DNA of 64,000 nt from Laguncularia racemosa (Eukaryota; Streptophyta; Magnoliopsida; Myrtales; Combretaceae), in the NCBI GenBank assembly GCA_037954665.1, contig JBBMOL010000229.1, positions 372,001 through 436,000 of the forward strand, in the 5' to 3' direction. Below are positions 1 to 10,020 of this stretch, in pieces. The notes below the pieces were generated by a model. It was not told the origin of the DNA and did no database searches. It worked only from the letters and a program-made list of their open reading frames with translations. Within the stretch, counting starts at the first letter, position 1. Every line of letters starts with the position of its first letter. The position numbers and the translations under genes were made by a program.

Positions 1-74
1 AATCCGATGACAATCTTACTTTTGGCATGAACCCTAAAAACCTTTGTGATCTAATTAATAAATCATCAAAATGA

Positions 75-190
75 TGATGTGCTCAATGGGATTAAGCACA
101 CAACACAAGATTAAATGAAATTCCAATTACCAAGACTACTAAATGGCATGAATCCCTTATGTGAATGGACTTCCATGTAAACTAGCAATT
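75..190 (-). repeat. LTR end fragment next to gag remnant
   Basis: The stretch opens with TGATGTGCTC, the terminus shared by several minus-strand LTRs in this window, and goes on with phrases like those in the LTR at 4016-4876. It abuts gag sequence directly, so most of the LTR and the rest of the element are missing. Bases 1-74 also resemble interior LTR sequence but cannot be placed. Confidence 0.4.
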
Positions 191-1062
191 CCATAAAGCT
201 AGCTCTCCATTTTCAAGGCTAGCTGTATAGCCTCGTCAAGTGTACTGTATCTCTATAGCTCAACCACACATGCGATCTCATATTTCAGCCCTAATACAAA
301 GAGTGATAGGGTTTGCTCTAGAGGCTCAACTGACCCACATCTAATCAATAAGGTTTTAAATTCCTGCATATAATCATCAACTGTTTTGCCTTGCTGCCTC
401 AAAGTCTAAAGACGCATAAACAGTTCTTGCTTGTAGTGTTCAAGAATGAACCTCTTCCCCAAAACCCTCTTCATATCCTTCCATGTTTGAATTTCAGCCT
501 CACTATCCCTACACTTGCTGATTACTAAATTCTTCCACTATAAGGTGGCATACCTTATGAACTCAATAGCAGCAAATCAAACTCGAGTATTGTCATCAAT
601 TTCATAGCACTCAAAAAGGCCCTCAACCTTATCCTCCCGATCTAAATAATCATCTACTGAACCCTTGCCATCAAAGGAAGGCATCTGTAGCTTCACATAC
701 TCCAATCCCCTAGGTGGCCTGAAATTCCTATTTGGGTAAGGATTAACCCCAAAATTATCATCCCTCTCCTCCCTATAGGGGTGATGATCTCCCTCCATTC
801 TTCTGCCCAAGTTACCTCCTCCCACTAATCCTTCCCTCTCGATATTCTGTAGAGCTATTCGAGATGGTGCCTGAGGATTTACCATTGGTGGTTGTGGCAA
901 TGTCATCCTTTCAATCCTTATTGGTAATGTAGCAACAATAGTAGTAAGTTCTTGAAGTTAATCTTCCAAAGTCCTTCTACCTGTAGTTTAATGACCTTGA
1001 CCTCCACTAACTTGGCTATTAGCCTCATTGCCAATTCCCCTATTTACACTGTTGTTCGACAT
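190..1062 (-). pseudogene. Decayed gag of a Ty3/gypsy element
   Basis: Gag would form the element's particle and bind its RNA. The start is the ATG at 1062 (product begins MSNNSVNRG), followed by a low-complexity N-terminus and a typical gypsy gag core: LEYVKLQMPSFDGKGSVDDY near 640-700, then KQELFMRLRQQGKTVDDYMQ-like sequence near 370-450 and a VVELxxYSTLDEA-like segment near 220-280. The longest open piece is 577-906. Several stops interrupt the frame and no zinc knuckle is reached before the LTR fragment at 190. The leader on the right (1063-1843) resembles those of elements A and B, so this is a gag-bearing relative of them. Confidence 0.7.
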
Positions 1063-1843
1063 GATTGTGATTTGACTAAGTACACTTCCACAATTTACAG
1101 CACACTTAATTCCTTTAACAACACCAATTCACAAGAACACGTTTAATAACCACACTAACAAAATAAAATCTACGTTGTAAAAACATAACAACATAATGAA
1201 ATAATTCTTGGTACTTCAAGTAAAGATAAATAAATGATGTACACACAATCACTTCCAAGTAGTTAAGAAATTAAATTCAACCACAGGTATTAAGTAATGA
1301 GTTCAATTACTTTCACACTTTATTGTTTGTTTTGAATTCAAATTCTACTACTCAACTTTCCTTTTCTTGCCACGATTTCACACTACTTTAATTCACAATG
1401 TGCAACACCTCAACACACTCAAATGTACAATTCTACACCACCACTCCTTCCCTTGCTCATGGTGCAAACAATCACCACCAATTCATACACCACTTGCAAT
1501 CCCCTTTCATCAACACACACAACACAATGCTACACACACACACCCTTCACTAAATATACAAAACACAACACCACACACAAACACCTTCTACATACGGTGC
1601 AGCACACACACACACACTCTTCCACACGTGGCACTCCTCCACTTCAACATACTTCCAAACCGTAACTTACAAACAAGGTAGCTCAATTCAAAATTCAAAT
1701 TATTTCAATAACTGCACCCTTTCCACAATTGGCAAGGAGCCACTTTCAAATTCAAATGAATACACAATTACTTCTATCACTTAATGTGTGTCTTGAAAAT
1801 CAAATAGCTTCCATAAATCCACACACTTAATTCTGAAAAATAT
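1063..1843 (-). other. AC-rich retroelement leader
   Basis: Non-coding leader upstream of the gag start. The plus strand is rich in CACACA between about 1420 and 1620. It matches the leader of element A closely: the text around 1246-1310 recurs near 32270-32330, and that at 1740-1830 recurs near 32750-32830. Open frames here follow from the low G content and are not genes. Confidence 0.55.
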
Positions 1844-2600
1844 TGATAGGAATCAAAATCCGACAAAACCTATCATTAGGGCAAGAACCAAAGGATTTCG
1901 AATCTTAGCGATGAGGGCCCATTTTGAGCAAATTGACCCTGGAATTATTCATTTACTAACCTCTTTTATCTTATTCATGTATTTTATATTCCAACAGGAA
2001 TACTTATCATGCTTTACAGGGTGATGGACAAACTCACTCAAACTCAGCTTGTGGGTTATCCATGGACCGACCTAAATCGGTGATGAGCTAGGCCGACAAA
2101 TCCTATGGAAGAGCTAGCATGATGAAGACTATTTTTATTTATAATTATTTCTTTGGACTATTTATGTTGTAATCTTTCTTTTGGGATACTTTCATTTTCT
2201 TGTAATTGTCTTTTAGGACTAGCTACCTTAAAAGTTGCATAGTTTTAATTTTGTGCATTTTCTAACCCTAAAGGGGGCAAGCATAAATACTTGCTTAAAG
2301 TAGGGTTTGAGGAGACCATTTTTCATATTTGAGTATACACTTTTGCGTGAGGATTAGGGTTCTCCTAATTGTCACTAGACTCTTATCAATTTCAATCCTA
2401 AGAGTTGAAATTGTAGCGAGTACAACACTTTGAAATTGTGAGTAATATCAATTTCATTTTGTTGTGATTTCTTTTCTTCTCTAGTGTGTAATATCTATGG
2501 GTGAATTGAGATGGCTCTTGGTCAGATTTGCATCATAATCATTGCAAGATAAATTGAGTGTGTTGGATTACATTTTATAGTGTTATTCATCAACACATAC
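1844..2600 (+). repeat. Truncated LTR, plus orientation
   Basis: It starts with TGATAGGAATC, the 5' terminus of the A/B LTR group, and carries the promoter block GCATAAATACTTGC near 2281-2294. It then follows the family text GAATTAGGGTT...GAGTTGAAATTGTGG down to about 2600, where the expected GCACATCA terminus is missing. A minus-oriented LTR follows at once, so the two form an inverted pair with converging 3' ends. Confidence 0.6.
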
Positions 2601-3354
2601 CTATCATTGTTTCACAAGCAATTGACAATTTACGCTCAACAAGATAATCTAAGAACCAATTCCACTAAATTGAACACAATATAATGATAAAAGGGATCCT
2701 ACAATTGACGTGAAATAAGAACCAAGAACTAATCCTAATGAACACTAGATATTACACACTAGTTATGAAAAGGAAAATTAACTAAAGGAATGATATTACT
2801 CACAATTCCTTTGGTTGCAAACTCGCCACAATTCCTTAAAATTGATAAGAGTCCAATGACAATTAGGAAGAACCTTAATTCTCACGAAAATTTGCAGCCA
2901 AATGTGTATTCTCTCCTCCTTCTAAACTCTATTTAAGCAAGTATTTATACTTGCTCCCTTTAAGGTTAAGATGACTAAAAAAAATTACAACTATGCCACT
3001 AAAGGGTGGTCGGTCCTAAAACACAAAATACAACTAAATAAAATGTCCCAAAAGCTTACAAAATAAATGGTTCAAATAAATAAATTACAAGTACAAAAGA
3101 TAATAATCTTCAAAGAGCCAACTCGTCAAGTCAATGTTGATCATGATAGGCCATTGGATGTAAATCTGGTGATGTCTCTAATTTAACTAATAGTGAAGTT
3201 CATGTGGCATCCCGTGAAGAATGATCGTTGTACCCACTAGATTATTATTCAAACTTTTATTCGATAAAGAAAAATATGTATGCAAGCAAGTGATTTAGAT
3301 CATCATCCAAATCAAGTTCCCAGTCCATCAAGATTGTTGGGTATATTCCCATCA
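2601..3354 (-). repeat. Truncated LTR, minus orientation
   Basis: Reading leftwards it begins TGATGGGAATA at 3354 and shares its first 150 bases or so with the solo LTR at 27908-28908 (GATGATGATC-AAAT, then GGGATGCCA). The inverted TATA block TATAAATACTTGC lies at about 2938-2953. The terminal TGATGTG expected near 2600 is lost at the junction with the plus-oriented LTR. No matching target-site duplication was seen around the pair. Confidence 0.6.
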
Positions 3355-3998
3355 CTTCACTTCAAATACAATACACACAATACCCCTTTTCAACCTTATA
3401 ACAATACTCTACACACACACGCACTTCCATGCTTCAACACACAACCACTACTACACACCCAACACACAACACTCACTCCACGATACACAAACACTCACGG
3501 TGCGACACCCTTTAAACCAAAACACACACTCTACGCCACACACACACACTCACGGTGCAGCAGATACTCCACGGCTTCACTTCCAATCACGGCAACAAAT
3601 AAAATGGAAACAATTATAGACACTTCTCCAAATGGTAAGTAAATAACTCCAACTAGTCAAAGTGTATTATGATGATCAATACACAATAACTCCTTCAACT
3701 TAATGATTGATTTTGAATTTCAAAATGTTTCCCAATCCTCCACACAAGAAGAGCAAATCTGGAAATGAAAATATGCTCTAATTCTGAAATCCTCATGAAA
3801 ATGCACTTCCCCTTCTTCCTCAACAATCCACTCATGACAAGATGAAGATTACAAACATCAATTCTAAATTTCCACTTCCAATTCTGCAATAAGGTACATC
3901 ACAATACAATCACATATAATTACTTCAATTAAGAAATGGAAGAATAAGAACCCTAATTCCTAAATTGAAGTTCATGCAAATCCCTTCTCAAAACCCTT
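3355..3998 (-). other. AC-rich leader of the element with LTR 4016-4876
   Basis: Non-coding sequence between the LTR fragment and a primer-binding site. The plus strand is CACACA-rich at about 3370-3560 and twice carries CACGGTGC (near 3496 and 3553). It repeats the character of 1063-1843 and is not its continuation, so this locus holds parts of two leaders. Confidence 0.5.
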
Positions 3999-4010
3999 GC
4001 TCGGATACCA
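3999..4010 (-). promoter_or_regulatory. Primer-binding site, tRNA-iMet type
   Basis: Read on the minus strand this is TGGTATCCGAGC, one mismatch from TGGTATCAGAGC, the site complementary to the 3' end of initiator methionine tRNA used by many plant LTR elements. It sits five bases inside the LTR at 4016, which fixes that LTR as a 5' LTR in minus orientation. Confidence 0.7.
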
Positions 4011-4015
4011 AATTA

Positions 4016-4876
4016 TGATGTGCTCAGTGGATCTCAATACCAATTAACAAGAACACACACACAATTGATTCAATTCCAATTAAAAATGGCATGAACAAGA
4101 TAGAAGATATAACCTCCAAATGGTGTGAAACAAGCACTAGGAACCTTAAATGGCGTGGACCAAATTAAGATGCACCACAATTGGATTCCAATACCAATCA
4201 AATACAAAGGAACAATTCAATTCCAATCCTTACAATTAGCGTACAAACCTAGCAATACAAGATCCCTAATTTGGCATGACAAGAACAAACAAACTCAACC
4301 AATTATAAACTAGATATTACTCACTAGCAACAATCGGATGCAACTTAAGAAATCGTGATATGACTCACAAGAATTCCTTAAGCCAACTCGCCAAAATTTC
4401 ACAAATGAAATTGATAAGGGTAAGGTGGCGTGAAGAGAGCATTCCCACGACAACAAATTTCAAGTATATAATCTTCAAAAAAAAAAAAAAAAGTCCCCTT
4501 CTAGCCCTACTTTGCAAGTATTTATACTTGCTCTAAATAGGGCAAATTTAACAAAGAAAATTAAAAGTGAAAAACAACAAGTGTAGCTGGTTTTTGCACT
4601 AAAGGAAATTAGAAGTAAACCCTCATTAGTAGCTGGCTTCTTACACCTCCATGGAACAATATTGGTCCAGTTCTTCATTGATTGATGTAAGTCTATAAAT
4701 GACCCACAATTGTGCCTTAAGTGAATTTTACTAGCTATTCTGTAAAATTGACAAATTTACATGCTACAATGTAAAGGCAAATTATTATGAGATAAATAAA
4801 AATAACATGTGGATGTCTAGGCTCATTTGTTCAAATTGGCTTCCTACTACTAGATCCAAAGTTTTGGTTCCCATCA
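4016..4876 (-). repeat. 5' LTR of a minus-strand element
   Basis: An 861-bp LTR with termini TGATGTGCTC on the left and TTCCCATCA on the right. The TATA block, read inverted, is at 4514-4530 (TATAAATACTTG). A primer-binding site adjoins its left side. The element continues left into leader and gag remnants and is truncated at the window edge, so no partner LTR or target-site duplication can be checked. Confidence 0.65.
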
Positions 4877-5516
4877 CATATATTTGTCGTATTATGGCAT
4901 CATTTGAGAATAGGACTTACCGTGACGAGGACCTAAGCGCAGACCTTGACAATAGACTAATTCATAAATGAAGGACTGTGAACTTGAACTATTAAGAATC
5001 TAAATAATTAAAAGATACCCTAAAAGACTTTAAAAGACTCTAATAAGACTTAGGGTTCATATTGGGATACTAGAATAGTATATCTTAGTAGTATTTATTC
5101 TTATATGTATTTTCTCTTATGTTTAATTGTCTAGGTTTTTCAAAAGATCCCCATTCTCTACCCAAGGATTATTACAATCATCAAGTCAAGCCTAGGTGAG
5201 GGAGTTCAGATGATCTACTATCTACTTCTTGTTTGCTAATTGCGTGATGTTTTGTTGATTACTATTGATTTTTTGGAATGATTGATTACCTTATATACTC
5301 TCATCTGTGTGGTCACCATATTAACTGGTAAATTTAAATTTTTGGCCAAAATAACTAGATTACTCGTTGCATATCTGTGATTCAACAGATATATAAAAAG
5401 GAATGAAGAGTGTTCAACCTTTGCCAAAAAATTTTAAAGCATGTCAAAACTTTTTTCTAAAAGATTTTAAGTCTTTTTGAAAAATTTCAAGCCTTTCTAA
5501 AGTATTTTCGTAAAGG
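4877..5516. other. AT-rich spacer, nothing recognised
   Basis: No coding sequence, LTR terminus or clear repeat was recognised between the LTR at 4876 and the element at 5522. Short frames on the minus strand near 5236-5650 show no family resemblance, and one runs into the neighbouring LTR. Confidence 0.4.
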
Positions 5517-5521
5517 TTATA

Positions 5522-6225
5522 TGATACGATTCCAACAGCTAAGATACGAGCACTAAAGAAGACAAAGTCAATCCGAGCTCTAAGTGGCAGTACGGGGTCT
5601 AAAAAAGGAGGACATAAGCGTCGAGAGGACCCAAGGCAAGGTTCGGCCAACCTTAAGCCGGCCTTGAATAAAGGCCGGCCGAGTTAGCTTCAAGGCCGCC
5701 GGCCTTTGGTGCCAGCTTAAGTATTTAGGCCACCGGCCTTAAATGGCTTTGCACAATTTTTTTAGGATGACATAAATAGGCGTCCTTAGGGTTTTTCGAG
5801 GGAGAATGTTATCTTTTGTTGTAAACAGAAACACTTTGAGCGGTGTGAATCTTCTTTGGAGATTTGTGAATATTGGGAATTGATTTTCTCTTTATTCTTG
5901 TTGTTCTTATCAAATTCTTGGTTCTTTAGAATTTGTGGCGAGCATTGTTGTTGAATTCTTGGAATTCTTTAACCGTAGTGATTGGTTTATAGAACGTGGT
6001 CTCTATCGTTCTATGATTTGATTACAAATTAGTTTAATTTTATCAATCTTGGCATCTATAGATTGGTAATTTTATCCATATCCTTTGATTTTACTTTGTT
6101 AGTACCAAATACAAAAAACCCTAAAATTTGTAACATTTGATTATTATTGAGGATTTGATTTGTGTGAAAGGAATTCGATTCCAATTTCATGTCATTTGGT
6201 ATCAGAGCATATCAATTTTGTATCA
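5522..6225 (+). repeat. 5' LTR (704 bp) with internal PBS copy
   Basis: It runs from TGATACGATTCC to TTTTGTATCA. It holds a cluster of GGCCGG palindromes at about 5655-5745 and the TATA-like CATAAATAGGCG near 5771. Near its 3' end (6197-6208) is a full copy of the primer-binding site TGGTATCAGAGC, so the LTR terminus includes a 31-bp duplicate of the LTR end plus PBS (6195-6225). Confidence 0.8.
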
Positions 6226-6227
6226 TT

Positions 6228-6239
6228 TGGTATCAGAGC
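6228..6239 (+). promoter_or_regulatory. Primer-binding site, tRNA-iMet type
   Basis: Exact TGGTATCAGAGC, two bases after the 5' LTR. A 28-bp tandem repeat follows at once, each unit beginning with the last bases of the PBS (TCAGAGC). Confidence 0.85.
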
Positions 6240-6330
6240 AAAGGTTAGGTTCGTAAAGATTCAGAGCAAAGGTTGGGTTTGTAAGGATTCAGAGCAAAGG
6301 TTGGATTCGTAACGATTTAGAGCGAAAGAT
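6233..6330 (+). repeat. 28-bp tandem repeat after the PBS
   Basis: Three and a half units of about 28 bp start at 6233, 6261, 6289 and 6317. Each begins TCAGAGC (TTAGAGC in the last) followed by AAAGGTT-GG-TTCGTAA. The repeat phase starts inside the primer-binding site, so it probably arose by slippage or strand transfer at the PBS. A second, longer tandem duplication of about 73 bp lies further down the leader at roughly 6463-6610. Confidence 0.7.
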
Positions 6331-6614
6331 TTGATCAGAAAGCGGGTTAAATCGGTAAAGCTGTTGAATCTCAACTCAATTGTAGTTTTAATTCAATACT
6401 GTCGTTGGTTGGAAAATCTAGGAATTTATTTTGATAATTATTGTTGTGCATTCGATTGTTGGGCATTGAATTGGTGATTGGGCTGTTGTTGAGAATTGGG
6501 GTTTTGCGAATATCTTTGTTGAATTCAATTGTTGGGTGTTGAATTGCTGTGAATTGGTGTTTGGGGCTGTTGTTGAGAATTGTGTTCTTGTGAATATCTT
6601 TGCTGAAATTTTGA

Positions 6615-7331
6615 ATGGTAGAGATGTCGTCACATGGAAGTGTTCATAACAACAACAATGGGAATGATGTTGATAATGGGGGTGAGGTTGTGACTAGGGC
6701 TGAGTTCAATCAAATCCAAGAAAATCTTAGATTGATTATGGAGAGATTGGAGGTTAGGGATAGAAGAAGCCATAGTGGTGTAGGAATTAGGAGGAGACAT
6801 TCTAGTGGTGAATCTGATGCTGGTAGTGAAAGGAGTAGGAGTGGAAACAATGATGACGGGCGTAAGGGGATTGAAAACATTAAGCTAAAAATTCCACCTT
6901 TCACTAGTAGTAGTAAACTAGAGAAATTCCTATACCGGGTGCCACGGGTTGAGAAGGTGTGTGACTATTATGAGTGGGATGAGCACATGAAGGTGAAAAT
7001 GGCGTCTCTAGCATTCTCTGAATATGCTAGTCTGTGGTGGGATAAATTACAAACTGAGAGACGTAGGGTTGATGAGGAGAAAGTGCGTTCATGGGCTTTG
7101 ATGAAAAGGTTGATGAGACACAGATTTGTGCTAGACTACTATAAACAAGAGATGCTAATGGAGTTGCAATCCTTGAGGCAAGGTAAAAAGAGCATAGAGG
7201 AGTATGTGAAGGAGTTTGAGACACTAATGGCAAGATGTGATATTAGGGAATCATCATATGAATCCATAGCTCATTTCATAAATAGGTTAAAGATGGACAT
7301 TGCCAATGTAGTGGAACTCCAGCATTATTAG
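6615..7331 (+). CDS. Gag (truncated by a stop)
   Basis: A 238-codon open piece of gypsy gag, the structural polyprotein of the particle. A second Met at 6624 (MSSHGS) is an equally good start. The N-terminus is Asn-rich and charged. The conserved core begins at ENIKLKIPPF (residue 91) and includes EYASLWWDKL, MKRLMRHRFV, LQSLRQGKKSIEEY and, at the end, IANVVELQHY. The frame stops at TAG where related gags continue with TLEDVIKLA, and the next codons do continue that way, so the stop is a point lesion. Another stop and a frameshift follow before the zinc knuckle. Confidence 0.8.
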   Translation: MVEMSSHGSVHNNNNGNDVDNGGEVVTRAEFNQIQENLRLIMERLEVRDRRSHSGVGIRRRHSSGESDAGSERSRSGNNDDGRKGIENIKLKIPPFTSSSKLEKFLYRVPRVEKVCDYYEWDEHMKVKMASLAFSEYASLWWDKLQTERRRVDEEKVRSWALMKRLMRHRFVLDYYKQEMLMELQSLRQGKKSIEEYVKEFETLMARCDIRESSYESIAHFINRLKMDIANVVELQHY

Positions 7332-8007
7332 ACTCTTGAGGATGTGATTAAATTAGCCAGTCGGGTTGAGCGGCATCAGCGCAGGTAGGATCAGAAATCA
7401 TATCAACACCATAAGTCAGATGATGTGAGAGGGAGAAGGAAAGGAAGGAAAAGGGAAAGCCAGTCGCTAGTGAGGCTGTTGACCAAACACAACAAAAGAG
7501 GAGCAGGGATATCAAATGTTTTAAGTGTTTAGAACTTGGCCATATTACTTCTCAATGTCCTAATAAAAGGGTTATGGTCATAAAGGGGGACAAAGTTGAG
7601 AGTGAGGAAGAAGAACAGAAGAGTACTGAGGCAGAAGAGGAAGATGAAGACATTATAGCGAATCCAGTACAGGGAGACTTGCTAATGGTTAAGCAGGATG
7701 AAGCTGTTCCTAATTAGAGAGCCAATTTATTTCATATCCAAGGCATGGTGCAGGGGAAGACTTGTTTAATTGTGGTTGACACAGGCAGTTGCACTAATGT
7801 TGCTTCAGCAAGCTGGATACTAAGTTGGGTTTACAAGTGGAGCGGCATCTAAGACCTTATGCACTTCATTGGTTGAGTCCACAAGGAGTCGTTCATGTAT
7901 ACAAACAGTTTCGTGTTCCATTACTTATTGGTGATTATACTGATGAGATTGTTTGTGATGTAGTTCCCATGGAAGCAACACATTTGATCCTTGGAAGACC
8001 TTGGTAG
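7332..8007 (+). pseudogene. Gag C-terminus, zinc knuckle and protease
   Basis: This continues the gag-protease frame with breaks. A CCHC zinc knuckle (CFKCLELGHITSQC, CX2CX4HX4C) lies at 7517-7558 and would bind genomic RNA. An acidic Glu-rich linker follows. The aspartic protease motif VVDTGSCTN lies at about 7773-7799 and keeps the canonical D-T-G. The protease fold continues open to 8007, ending with LGRPW before a TAG. Stops near 7386 and 7715 and a frameshift near 7460 make it non-functional as it stands. Confidence 0.7.
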
Positions 8008-8222
8008 TATGACCTCAGAGCCAAGTATGATGGATACACCAATGAGTATACCATTCAGCAACAGGGCAAGGCATACAAGCTTCTTCCTATGAGTCTAATT
8101 GAGGTACAACAAACAAGGTTGATTTACCTTAAGAAGCCTAAGGGAAAGAGGAGTCTATTTATGTGGTTTAGCAGGATGGACGATACAGATTCGAGGTCGA
8201 ATCTTTTTCAACATGGAGGGAA
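8008..8222 (+). pseudogene. Deletion junction from protease to pol tail
   Basis: After the protease come about 150 bases of connector (YTNEYTIQQQGKAYKLLPMS), then DSRSNLFQHGGND, which matches the last residues of pol before the LTR in elements C and E (SRTNPFEE). RT, RNase H and integrase, about 2.5 kb in element E, are missing. The polypurine tract CATGGAGGGAA ends at 8222, and the frame enters the LTR as in the other families. Confidence 0.7.
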
Positions 8223-8988
8223 TGATACGATTCCAGGAGCTAAGATACGAGCACCAAAGAAGACAAAGTCAATCCGAGCTCTAGGTGGCAGTACGGGGTC
8301 TAAAAAAGGAGGACATAAGCATCGGCAGGACCCAAGGCGAAGTTCGGCCAGCCTTAAGCCGGCCATGAATAAAGGCTGGCCGAGTTAGCTTCAAGGTCGC
8401 TGGCCTTGGTGCCGGCCTAAATGAAGGCCACCGACCTTTGGTGCCAGCCTAAGTATTTAGGCCACTGGCCTTGAATGGCTTCGCACAATTTTTTTAGGAT
8501 GATATAAATAGGCGTCCTTAGGGTTTTTCGAGGGAGAATGTTATCTTTTATTGTAAACAGAAACACTTTAAGCTGTGTGAATCTTCTTTGGAGATTTGTG
8601 AATATTGGGAATTGATTTTCTCTTTATTCTTGTTGTTCTTATCAAATTCTTGGTTCTTTAGAATTTGTGGCGAGCATTGTTATTGAATTCTTGGAATTCT
8701 TTAACCATAGTGATTGATTTATAGAACGTGGTCTCTATCGTTCTATGATTTGATTGCAAATTAGTTTAATTTTATCAGTCCTAGCATCTATAGATTGGTA
8801 ATTTTATCCATATCCTTTGATTTTACTTCGTTAGTACTAAATACAGAAAACCCTAAAATTTGTAACATTTGATTGTTATTGAGGATTTGATTTGTGTGAA
8901 AGGAATTTGATTCCAATTTCGTGTCATTTGGTATCAGAGCATATCAATTTCGTATCATTTGGTATCAGTGCATATCAATTTCGTATCA
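8223..8988 (+). repeat. 3' LTR (766 bp) with two internal PBS copies
   Basis: Homologous to 5522-6225 but 62 bp longer. One 31-bp increase is a second copy of the terminal LTR+PBS unit (PBS-like sites at 8929-8940 and, with one mismatch, about 8960-8971). The other lies in the GGCCGG palindrome cluster near 8390-8470. The LTR ends TTTCGTATCA at 8988 and is followed by the target duplication TTATA. Confidence 0.8.
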
Positions 8989-8996
8989 TTATATAT

Positions 8997-9028
<32 letters not shown>

Positions 9029-9029
9029 A
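8989..9029. repeat. (TA)n microsatellite
   Basis: An AT dinucleotide run with a few interruptions. Its first five bases are the target duplication of the preceding element, so that element inserted into an existing TA-rich stretch. Confidence 0.8.
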
Positions 9030-9030
9030 A

Positions 9031-10019
9031 TCCAACATGTGCTCTTAGAGGCTGCTATCTATAAAACCTTGATGTTGCTGATGGTAATTTTATCAAAACT
9101 AATTTTGTTAGAGGCAAAGCGGTTGGGATAGGTCTTGTTTATGGCCTATGAGGTATTGTTATTAGTTTAACTACAGGCTAATGCCCTGATGAAGGATCAC
9201 TTGATTTGGCTGTAAAGGCTTTATTGTTTGATTAAGGGTAAATGGCCCAACGTGGAATTCACCAAGATTGGCCCTTAGGGTATTTTTGTTCTCTGCAATA
9301 GGTAAACGTTGAGTTTGTTTGGGGGACCATGCCCTCAGACAACCTCCCGGGTAAGGTAAGGTGCTCTATGTGGGTAAGTATGGAGGTCAATTGAAGTATG
9401 GACGATGCAAATCTATACCTTTCATAGTTTTAGACTCCCATGAAAGTGTTACTTGCATTCATCATGCATGCATTCATTTCATATGTAGATAGATTTCATG
9501 ATGTGCTAATTAATGCTTGATAACTTGCTTGAACAATAGTAGTGATGGACGAACTCATTGAGCCATAGTTTGCTCACCCCCCAACAGCTTACCTTGCAGG
9601 GTACTCTAAAGCTAGGAAATGGGCTAAGATCAAAGTGATCTGTTCCAAACTCGAGCCTGATGGATAGCTGAAGAATTAGATGATAGTTGAAAGTCTAGGA
9701 TGAGTGAATAAGAATTTGTAAAGCTATTTATTTTTGAAACTTTTCCATTTTCTGACACTTTTTCAAACTAATGTTCATAAGTGTTGAGATCACCCGGTTT
9801 TACTATTTGGTAAAGGATACTGATTCTCTGTGATTCTAGAGAACTGTAATAATTGGTTTTTATAGTTATTTTCATAATAACTAATTATATGTACTATCAA
9901 TTATGGTGAGAAGTGATTATTAAATTAAAGACTTACAAGGCGGTTTTCATATTACGAGTGCACATGCAATATGACAACTTTCAGGAAATTTTACTAGGCC
10001 CCCTATAGGGTCGTTACAA
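9031..10019 (+). repeat. Probable degenerate LTR remnant
   Basis: No coding potential. The right edge, CTATAGGGTCGTTACA, looks like the 3' terminus of a chromovirus-type LTR. The interior has text typical of such LTRs (GATGGACGAACTCATTGAGCC, then TTACCTTGCAGG). The left end is unclear against the microsatellite. The assignment is by resemblance only; no partner LTR was found. Confidence 0.35.
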
Positions 10020-10020
10020 C

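Larger units (their letters stand above)
5522..8988 (+). mobile_element. Complete gag-protease-only Ty3/gypsy element
   Basis: A 3467-bp insertion bounded by the perfect 5-bp duplication TTATA (5517-5521 and 8989-8993). It has two LTRs starting TGATACGATTCCA, an iMet primer-binding site, a gag gene, a zinc knuckle and a protease. The protease region then jumps straight to the extreme C-terminal tail of pol (DSRSNLFQ) just before the polypurine tract GGAGGGAA and the 3' LTR. RT, RNase H and integrase are absent. Since both ends and the duplication are intact, it was presumably moved by proteins supplied in trans. Gag now has stops and a frameshift. Confidence 0.85.

Noticed and set aside
1367..1681. 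Open frames of 80-120 codons in the AC-rich leaders (also 3280-3642)
   Set aside because: The stretch is G-poor and CACACA-rich, so stops are rare by composition; the products are Thr/His repeats and match retroelement leaders, not genes.
8089..8388. 99-codon frame across the 3' LTR edge (and 5444-5650 in the 5' LTR) as a gene
   Set aside because: It is the pol tail running into the LTR and its mirror in the other LTR, not an independent gene.
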